From Parelaphostrongylus tenuis (lineage: Eukaryota > Nematoda > Chromadorea > Rhabditida > Metastrongylidae), in the NCBI GenBank assembly GCA_019055375.1, contig JAHQIW010000324.1, positions 32,487-96,486 of the forward strand: 64,000 bases of DNA, read 5' to 3'. The translations under genes were made by a program, and so were the position numbers. The stretch's first letter is position 1. Every line of letters starts with the position of its first letter. Under the pieces are notes generated by a model that saw only the letters and a program-made list of their open reading frames with translations, made no database searches and was not told where the DNA came from. Positions 57,420-64,000 of this stretch are shown in pieces.

Positions 57420-57975
57420 GAACATATTACACCATTATTTCGAGTGCTTTATTAAGACCACGCTTAAATTTCAATAGATCCTTTCATTATTATTTGAGCC
57501 AACTTGTCATGTGGTCTGGTAAGGGCTCTTGTACAGCCCGATACACGTGTTTCGTCCTTACAGACTCCTCAGTCGGGCAGAAACCCGTCATCTTTCGATA
57601 TTTTTATAGTCAGTTCTCTCGGGAGCTCTGCTCCCTTACAGAGAGTCATCGAAGACGAACGTTTAATAAAATGAAGCATTCGAAATAAAGGTATAATATG
57701 ATAAAAATACCAGTCAACGAGCAATCGAGTGCGCAAACACTCTGTGTTAGGTGAAAATTTCGCTTGACATAGAGTGTAAAACGATCGTCTTCGATGACTC
57801 TCTGTAAGGGAGCAGAGCTCCCGAAAGAACTGACTATGAAAATATCGAAAGACGATGGATTCTGCCCGACTGATGAGTCTGTAAAGACGAAACATGTGTA
57901 TCGGGCTGTACAAGAGCCCTTACCAGACTACATGACAAGTTGGCTCAAATAATAATGAAAGGATTTATTGAAATC
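57420..57975. repeat. Paired inverted MITE M2 copies (large foldback)
   Basis: The left unit (57435-57690) and right unit (57700-57965) are inverted: GAGCCAACTTGTCATGTGGT versus ACATGACAAGTTGGCTC. Each carries CAGCCCGATACACGTG or its mirror. It has the same architecture as 38840-39345. Confidence 0.87.
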
Positions 57976-58689
57976 TTTGAACATTTTGTCCGCCATTTCC
58001 ATCTCTCTTGAAGGATTTTGTCCTCTTTATAGATGCCGTAGAATGCTGGTCAAGACGATTCTCCATGTGGTCTTAAAGATAAAGCTAAGGCGTGCTTTGT
58101 AGACTTACTGGAAGTCGTTGAGGGAAGGGGCCAAGCTCTGCTTCTTGATAGAGTTCGTCACTGTCCAATGCACTATCATCTCCTAGCTTGTTTCAGTTAG
58201 GGTACATATCAGCCTACCGCTCTGCAAACATATAGTATATCAGAAAAAGGCCAGATCAATTGCCCTTCCTATACGGTAATGTTCACCAATTTTATGTTTA
58301 GTGCAGTGTATTAGAAGAGAATCTGTAGGCCTGAGAATTAGAAACATCGAGAAGTGTTTGCTTCTCGACATGGCAATCACACCTATCAGTTATCTTTGAG
58401 TTTTTTTCTCTGGAGGCCAAAGTGTTGCCAACGGCCTACAACTATTTGCATCTTTTAGAAAAATGTTGAATGTCGGATTAAGGCTATCAAATCCGAGTAG
58501 TCAAAAATCATAGTTATCGGAAATATTGACAAGTAGGAACAAAAATTGAAACAAAAATTAAAAATCACGAAAAATAAAACAGATGGAATGTAAGCCAAAA
58601 TTAAGTAAAATAAAGGAAGTGAGAAGAATGTAAGCAAAAATACCTATTAATCATTATCAATGACTCCGACAGATGGAAATTGGACCATG

Positions 58690-58905
58690 TGATATTCAAG
58701 GTTTCACTAAAAGACGCAAATACTTAAAAATCTCTGATGACATTTTGACCTTCAATAAGGAAAATGTTCAGGCTTCGAGTCCCGGAGCTGTGACGTCTTC
58801 AATGATTTCAATCGCAACGCGAGTTCTACAGGTTACTTTTCAGTTTTTTCAATAGGGAATTCAGGGTACGAGGCGGGGATGGCAGTACGATGAATATGAG
58901 TCTAA
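58690..58905 (+). mobile_element. RTE-Y-like fragment
   Basis: Blocks TTTCAATCGCAACGCGAGTT and GAATTCAGGGTACGAGGCG align with the inverse of 35090-35180 or run parallel to it. Very short and decayed. Confidence 0.3.
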
Positions 58906-58919
58906 AATTTATCCGGTAT

Positions 58920-59220
58920 GACAATATATGTTTTACGAGCCATGAGCAATCAACTGTGTAGCACTGGCCTCTAGGTGATTTTATCACCTGAAGGCAAGTG
59001 TAAATGTTTCGACGTCAGTTTTTTTTCGGTTCCTCATGAAAGTTAATATCTCTCCATGGAAGCTGAACCGAAAGGCACTGTCACTGACGGATTTGTGGTG
59101 ACAAAACACGTGCCTTGTCCCGTATAATGCCATATTGACCTCATGATAAGCTCAAAATATGTTATCACATTATATTGTTGTGAGCGAGGTCTTAAACACT
59201 TGAAATGAAAGGTATCTTGG
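58920..59220. repeat. MITE family M3, diverged
   Basis: GGAAGCTGAACCGAAAGGCA, CAAAACACGTGCC and CATATTGACCTCATGATAAG repeat the right arm of 56575-57075. Confidence 0.6.
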
Positions 59221-59527
59221 ATTTTTTTAGTTATTTTGGAGGTAACTTTTAGTGATCTCATATACCTTTATAAAGGCTGACAGCGGTACATTAAACTTGT
59301 ACAGCATAAATGTCGGCAGTTTTCAAAACTGCAGTTGGCTTTGAGTAGATGTTCATGGAGCGCTGTAAGGGCAGAAACAATGCGTTTTACACCCGAGATA
59401 CCAAATCTGTCGCTGGAACTTAATAGCGCGTTCTTCTCAACATCATAACGACAGTATAAAATGGAAATGAAGGCTGGCACGTATAGAACGATAGAGCAAA
59501 GCTGTTCTACAATTCTAATAGAAGAAA

Positions 59528-59715
59528 GGGGCGCCGTGGCCGAATGGTTGTGATGCTCGTCGCCACGCGCAGGCTGAACCTCGTTTCTCGATACTCTTCA
59601 GCAGTCAACAACGAACGTCCTACAGAACGCCACAGCCAGGCTATGCTCGAGATTGCAAGGAGACACGCTCAACCAGTATTCTACGACGTTTAAGAAGACG
59701 AAAAAATAATAGAAT
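59528..59715 (+). repeat. tRNA-derived SINE, family S2, copy 5
   Basis: GGGGCGCCGTGGCCGAATGG, GATGCTCGTC, CAGCAGTCAACAACGAACGT and GCTCAACCAGTATTCTACGA. The tail is A-rich. Confidence 0.8.
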
Positions 59716-60059
59716 GCTAGAAATACGAGGATCAGCAGAGTGAAGAAAAACATTGTGAAGGTGGATAAAAAGAAGTGCTAGAATACAAGTAAGCTAAAAT
59801 TTCTTCGAGACGGAGAAAAATATCTAAGTAAATAACGAGGATCGCGTCCTTTTAAGGCGGTATTTGATATCGCTGCGTGCAATGCGACTCGAGAAGCGCG
59901 CGACTTTGCAATTTCTTTCTCATGTTTCTCCGTTTCGGAAAAAATAATCTGGGTTTTTTGGTACACTTACTAAAACACAGTTTTCCTTACAGGGACCGTA
60001 CGCCTTTGATGTTTATATCTGCAAGTATAAATGTGAATTTTTTCGCTGTACGAATACCT

Positions 60060-60250
60060 TTCGAAAACGAAACCTTAATATCAGAATCATTGTCTTCTAT
60101 GTTATTGATTAATTACTAGAACTCCGTTGAAAAGCCATTTAAAACCTTTACCGAGCAAAAAATGCGTGTCTAAGGCAAAATGTGGTCTTCTTCTGGTGTT
60201 ATAGTGCATTAAGTAGTTCTTTTGACAAAACAAAACATTATGAAACCGCC
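60060..60250. repeat. Dispersed repeat R fragment
   Basis: 'ctccgttgaaaagccattt', 'aaaatgcgtgtctaaggc' and 'gtgttatagtgc' match other R copies. Confidence 0.35.
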
Positions 60251-60289
60251 GAGATTTAAGCTATCGAAGCGCTGCTAAAAGGGTGAGGA

Positions 60290-60560
60290 AGAAGCAAAAA
60301 AAAAAGCCGCTGAGAAAAAAGCCCTTCAACAGATGCTGATTCACGGCGCAGAAGAGATAATAATCCGATGAAGCAATATCGGGGCTATACGGTGACAGTG
60401 GCGTCGTGCTTCAGCCCAGCTTTTTCAAAATGTGGCTAGTCTGCTTTGCAATGTGAGTTGCTCGGTCAGTGCATGTGCTGTCCATCGAGACATCACTTTG
60501 TGGCAGCCCATTTCATTTAGATGGTGAGCAACAGTGCTAAGGTGCGACGATTATAACAAC
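60290..60560 (-). mobile_element. Mariner transposase C-terminal relic
   Basis: The minus-strand translation includes STVAHHLNEMGCHKVMSRWT and SPYSPDIASSDYYLFCAVNQ. The second is the block around the third catalytic Asp (HPPYSPDLAPSDYHLF in active elements). The two are out of frame with each other and the middle is missing. Confidence 0.75.
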
Positions 60561-60663
60561 TAGAACATTCTCTAAGATACTATAACTTTTGCCCGATAAC
60601 ACTTCACAATAATTGACTCAAAGCCACAAATTTATTCAAATTATGCACTGCAAAAAAATGCTT

Positions 60664-60669
60664 TTTATT
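60664..60669 (-). terminator. Poly(A) signal candidate for CoA-transferase copy B
   Basis: TTTATT on the plus strand gives AATAAA on the minus strand, about 130 bp past the copy B stop. A second lies at 60631-60636. Confidence 0.45.
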
Positions 60670-60795
60670 CAACCGCTTTTGGAGGTACTAAGAAATTTCA
60701 TATACACGGCGATGTAGAGTGTTGGTATACATCTAAGCCAGACCATTGGCGGATACCAGAGCAATTGAACAATAAACCATAAGTTTGAAGTTTTG

Positions 60796-60816
60796 TTAAT
60801 CCGCTGACGGCATCAC
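60796..60816 (-). CDS. Copy B terminal micro-exon
   Basis: A gattcag acceptor on the minus strand, then GTG ATG CCG TCA GCG GAT TAA (VMPSAD). Because exon 61702-61869 ends CTC AG, direct splicing reads CTC AGG TGA and stops here after one base. Confidence 0.75.
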   Translation of the reverse strand: MMPSAD

Positions 60817-61079
60817 CTGAATCAAAAGTACAGCGGTTTTTACTGAGGTAACACGAAAGGAAAATCTCAAGAACTTCATATTTCAAATGAATCGTAATAA
60901 ATTGGTTTTTGTAAGGCTCACTATCATAGGCAGACGACATTTGAAACGAAGCAGAATAATTATGGACATTAAATAACTCCTCATTACTTAGGCTATTCAC
61001 CTTACACGAGGTTTTTCTGGCTTTATCGCAACTCTGTAGAAAAAAGCGCCAAGACGTTAGCCAAATAAGGTCTGACGAG

Positions 61080-61362
61080 AGCGCATGTGGCGCAGTGATT
61101 AGAGGTGCTCTGCGTCGCACACAAATTCAATGGTTCGATCTCATGGCTCACCAAGCCATCCATCAGTCCGGGCTCGGTAACTTGGTACCAGACTGATCTC
61201 AGGGCTTGTCTGGGAGGATAATCAGCACTGACTCGGTTTAGCGGGAGGCCACTGTGAGTCATCGTAAAGGCCAGACATGCATTCAATCACCTCAAACGAA
61301 GCTGAAAATTGAAGACGAATGAATGCATGGGCGCATCCTCAGTGATTGATCAACGCCGAGAG
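61080..61362 (+). repeat. tRNA-derived SINE, family S1, copy 5
   Basis: CATGTGGCGCAGTGATTAGA, CAATGGTTCGATCTC (B-box), then the full S1 body to GATTGATCAACGCCGAGAGC. It lies in the last intron of copy B, antisense to it. Confidence 0.85.
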
Positions 61363-61701
61363 CTTCATGTTTTTGTCGATGTATTTGAAAGTAACACGAA
61401 GGCTTGAACGTGATACAAAATGCATGATTGCATGCCCAACAGTGGCAGCAAATGAACAAAAAAAAAAAAAGAGTCTAGATCTCCTGGTGAATAGCTAAGT
61501 GTAAGATAATATGAAAAGATGTTCATGGTAATAGTGTGCATCCAGTGGTGTCCATAATTGGAAGAGCAATACTTGGAAAAATTGCGCGTAAGACAAATTA
61601 CATTTTGAAGTACTACGATTACAACTGATTGAACAAGTAAGGTCACACGGTTCAATATTAGAAGACAAACCTCACCAATTAATTCGTAGACTCAAACCTA
61701 C

Positions 61702-61869
61702 CTGAGTCTTTCAAAAGCTGATTTCTCTAGAAATTCACGTTGTGACGGATGAGCGATCTTAATCAATTCATATGCACGCTGCCTCATATTCTTTCCCCAT
61801 AGCTGTGCGATACCGTGTTCCGTAACCACATAATGCACGTGGGATCGGGACGGTAACGACACCACTACC
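61702..61869 (-). pseudogene. Copy B exon with +1 insertion
   Basis: GTTACCGTCCCGATCCC replaces GTTACCTCCCGATCCC of copy A. After that it reads SRSHVHYVVTEHGIAQLWGK to EKSAFERLR. Confidence 0.88.
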
Positions 61870-61973
61870 CTGGAAAGCAAAGCAAAGCTCGAAGAAGCGA
61901 TGGAGCACCAATAATCCGTGATAACACTTAGAATAGTACTGTCAAAGAATAGTAGTTGGTAGAAATTGTTAAC

Positions 61974-62137
61974 CTTGCTGATGTAGGGAACAATCTTGCT
62001 CTGCCCTTTCTTCGAGATTGAGGGCAAGGCTATGATTGGCTTTCCGCAACCATCGTCGCAAATCGCTGCACCGCGAATAAAGTCCACTTGACCACCGAAT
62101 CCGGACAAGAAACGCTCTCCGATAGAATCAGAAACAA
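61974..62137 (-). pseudogene. Copy B exon, internally intact
   Basis: Same length as copy A (164 nt). Encodes SGFGGQVDFIRGAAICDDGC and PSISKKGQSKIVPYISK in its own open frame. Confidence 0.88.
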
Positions 62138-62197
62138 CTACAAATGATACTGTGCAAGGCAAATATGGGAATCATAAAGAATCCGTAGAGTACTTGC

Positions 62198-62384
62198 CTT
62201 GCCCTGTGAGATCGATTTCCACGGCGGAATTAATGGCAGTAACTTTGGGATTCCGCCGTATGATAGCGGGATCGTTTGTCCACTGAACATCACGAAACTC
62301 CACCATTGGATTATCGTGCAGAAAATTGTAGAGCTTGGTCGAGCCGTACACAAACGAAACTACGAGCTTTCCCGGATATAACAC
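62198..62384 (-). pseudogene. Copy B exon with GC donor
   Basis: Same length as copy A (187 nt). Encodes YPGKLVVSFVYGSTKLYNFL to INSAVEIDLTGQ. The donor is gcaagt, a GC-AG intron, where copy A has gttagt. Confidence 0.88.
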
Positions 62385-62496
62385 CTGAACAGTATATGTT
62401 ATTGCTCTTTTGAAATTTGAATTTCACACTCCATCAATAAACTGTTTTTTTCAAATAGAGAAGCATAAAGGTAGCGCAAGTAATCAATGTGATAAC

Positions 62497-62626
62497 CTTC
62501 TTGCGATTTGTAATAGCATTGCAGGCGACAAGATCCAAAACACCGTCCGAGAACATCTCTGTGTGAATACCGAGATCTTTGTGATTTTCAGAGCTGCCAG
62601 TGCAGCGTCTGGTACGGCTCCAATAC
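62497..62626 (-). pseudogene. Copy B exon with -1 deletion before the catalytic Glu
   Basis: CTGAAAATCACAAAGATCTC versus CTGAAAGATCATAAGGATCT in copy A. The downstream sequence still encodes HTEMFSDGVLDLVACNAITN in the original frame. Confidence 0.9.
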
Positions 62627-62861
62627 CTATAACAACGTCAGCCTAGGTTAACGTCTACTATGGGCTATGATTGTTTCGTTGAATAGCATGCAGCAAGCCT
62701 ATCACAGAAATTTCTGACTAGAAAAAACTTTTTACTGATAATTGCACAATGATTCGGATGCCGAATCTCCTGAGCAACTGCGTTTTTTGAAACTACCCTT
62801 ATTTGAATACTTTATCTTTCAACAGCTTAGATGTAAGAACATTGGGTTCCATGCAACCATC

Positions 62862-62935
62862 CGATCCCAGACGGGAGTTGAACCAGCGTTTCACCAATAC
62901 TGGGGGCACGTGCTACTATTACACCACCCACGTCA
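62862..62935 (-). repeat. tRNA-like repeat in copy B intron
   Basis: Minus strand: GGTGGTGTAATAGTAGCACG and GCTGGTTCAACTCCCGTCTG look like A- and B-boxes. The overall fold is poor. Confidence 0.5.
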
Positions 62936-62989
62936 CTTTCTGTTTCCACTATTAGATATATCCTATGGTAGTCTTAGCAACCACCGTTG

Positions 62990-63808
62990 ATGGGTTTGGT
63001 CGGATAATCACATAGTGGCATCGAACCCACTCAAGTTAATAGCTATTTAAAACGCATTATCTAATAAACACTAAGTCGCGATTGGCATCTAAACCTAACT
63101 ATTCTATGCAATTGCCAACAAAGGTATCAAATGCAACGCACTCTCTACTGGTTAGCCATACAAAGGTTCATACTCATGTTTAAATCTTGCCAAGGGTCGA
63201 GTGTTTTTGCACGCCACTCATTACCCTCTGATGTGCACTCCGATTATAAGTCGTGGGAAAAATTCTAGGCCATGAATATTCTCCATCTTTTGACCCTCTT
63301 TAACAAAGGTGTCTATCTGCTGCCATAGTTCTGGATCATCAAATTCTACTACAGGTATTTTCCAAAGTGTAGTGTTGCTGGATTGCGTTTAGAATTGTAT
63401 TCGTAGTACGTTATTTGTCCTTAACATATTTTTCCTTGTATGTACACTATAATGCCAGATAGAAATTAAAGGTCCCTTAGATTTCTCCACCCTTTATAAG
63501 CAACCTTTTGAAGGTTGTAGTTTTTCGTTCTTTCCTTTTTGCTACTGAACAGCAGAACTTTTTTCTCAAAAAATACAGCGGGCCCACCATCTTAGGGTAA
63601 TTCGGGAAATACAGAGCGCTTTCAGTACATATAGATAACGCGGCCATTGCATGCTTCCTTTAGGGCGGCTAGAAGTGTTAATAAGCCTTTCCAGCATAAC
63701 AAAGTAATGTTTACAATTCTTCCTCAACTCTATCTGTTCTTAATGTTCGTGCACCCTCGCATCTGTTTGACTCCACTCATAAGATCTTTGTTCAGCCATT
63801 GAACTCAC
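62990..63808. other. Intron of copy B; nothing recognised
   Basis: Unique-looking AT-rich sequence with no coding. The copy A intron at this position is 585 bp; here it is about 1.2 kb. Confidence 0.45.
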
Positions 63809-64000
63809 CCATTTGTAGTGTAGCTCCATTGTCTACCAGATTCTCAGCGATGATTTTTCCAATTTTTTTATCCTCTTCATTGTCTTTACCAAGATGTCTT
63901 TCATGAAGAGGAAATGTGTGGTCCTCGACAAGAACGTCAATACGAGATGAATGAATAACACTCTCACCAAAAGTCCGTGGCATGTTCTTATTTGCCATTG
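63809..64000 (-). CDS. Copy B exon, complete to the window edge
   Basis: Encodes MANKNMPRTFGESVIHSSRI to IAENLVDNGATLQMG, open throughout, ending at a gtgagt donor. By comparison with copy A the exon begins exactly at the window edge. Confidence 0.88.

Larger units (their letters stand above)
60796..64000 (-). pseudogene. Acetyl-CoA hydrolase/transferase copy B, frameshifted, 5' end outside window
   Basis: Minus-strand exons 63809-64000, 62497-62626, 62198-62384, 61974-62137, 61702-61869 and 60796-60816 repeat the last six exons of copy A, with about 80-88% identical residues per exon. The 62497-62626 exon lacks one base near 62580, before the catalytic HTEMFSDG, so the frame shifts and meets TAG early in the next exon. 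The 61702-61869 exon has one extra base at about 61851, and its last codon has lost one base. The other exons, splice sites and third-position differences look gene-like. So this is a young pseudogene, or a functional gene with assembly errors. Confidence 0.85.

Noticed and set aside
1..64000. CRISPR array, bacterial operon, phage or integrated virus
   Set aside because: No regular spacer-repeat array, no bacterial gene layout and no viral structural or replication genes. All reverse transcriptase pieces fit non-LTR or Penelope-like elements.

Overview
This is eukaryotic DNA, almost certainly from a nematode and most like a strongylid (hookworm-type) genome. The genes have many short exons with gtaagt-type donors and ttttcag acceptors. 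One start codon sits directly on a TTTCAG acceptor, as expected for spliced-leader trans-splicing. Introns and spacers are filled with RTE-like non-LTR retrotransposons, a Penelope-like element, mariner relics, foldback MITEs and tRNA-derived SINEs. The species call is inference. No true tRNA, rRNA or CRISPR array is seen.

Layout. Positions 1-4540 carry plus-strand exons of an unidentified, probably helical gene whose last visible exon runs into a retroelement. Positions 5837-15896 carry a complete isobutyryl-CoA dehydrogenase (ACAD8 type; C. elegans acdh-9 is the likely counterpart) in 11 exons, with a mitochondrial-type leader and intact active-site motifs. From 16 to 48 kb the window is mostly repeats, with a 93-codon minus ORF at 16226-16507, a possible terminal exon at 21942-22266 and three plausible exons of an unknown gene at 23707-25483. 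Positions 48129-56277 carry a nearly complete acetyl-CoA hydrolase/transferase family gene (plus strand). A second copy lies on the minus strand (60796 to the window end), tail-to-tail with the first and with the same exon structure. It carries two frame-breaking indels and looks like a pseudogene, unless the assembly is wrong.

The two recognised enzymes are both expected in mitochondria and handle short-chain acyl-CoA: the dehydrogenase in valine breakdown, the CoA-transferase/hydrolase in acetate/succinate-type CoA exchange. Nothing in the sequence proves a functional link.

The remaining sequence is a layered repeat landscape. It includes a retroelement nested in a retroelement (4531-5410), a pair of mariner ends enclosing RTE pieces in the last ACAD8 intron (14069-15630), several foldback MITEs sharing a CACGTG-containing core, paired inverted MITEs at 38840-39345 and 57420-57975, and at least three tRNA-derived SINE families.
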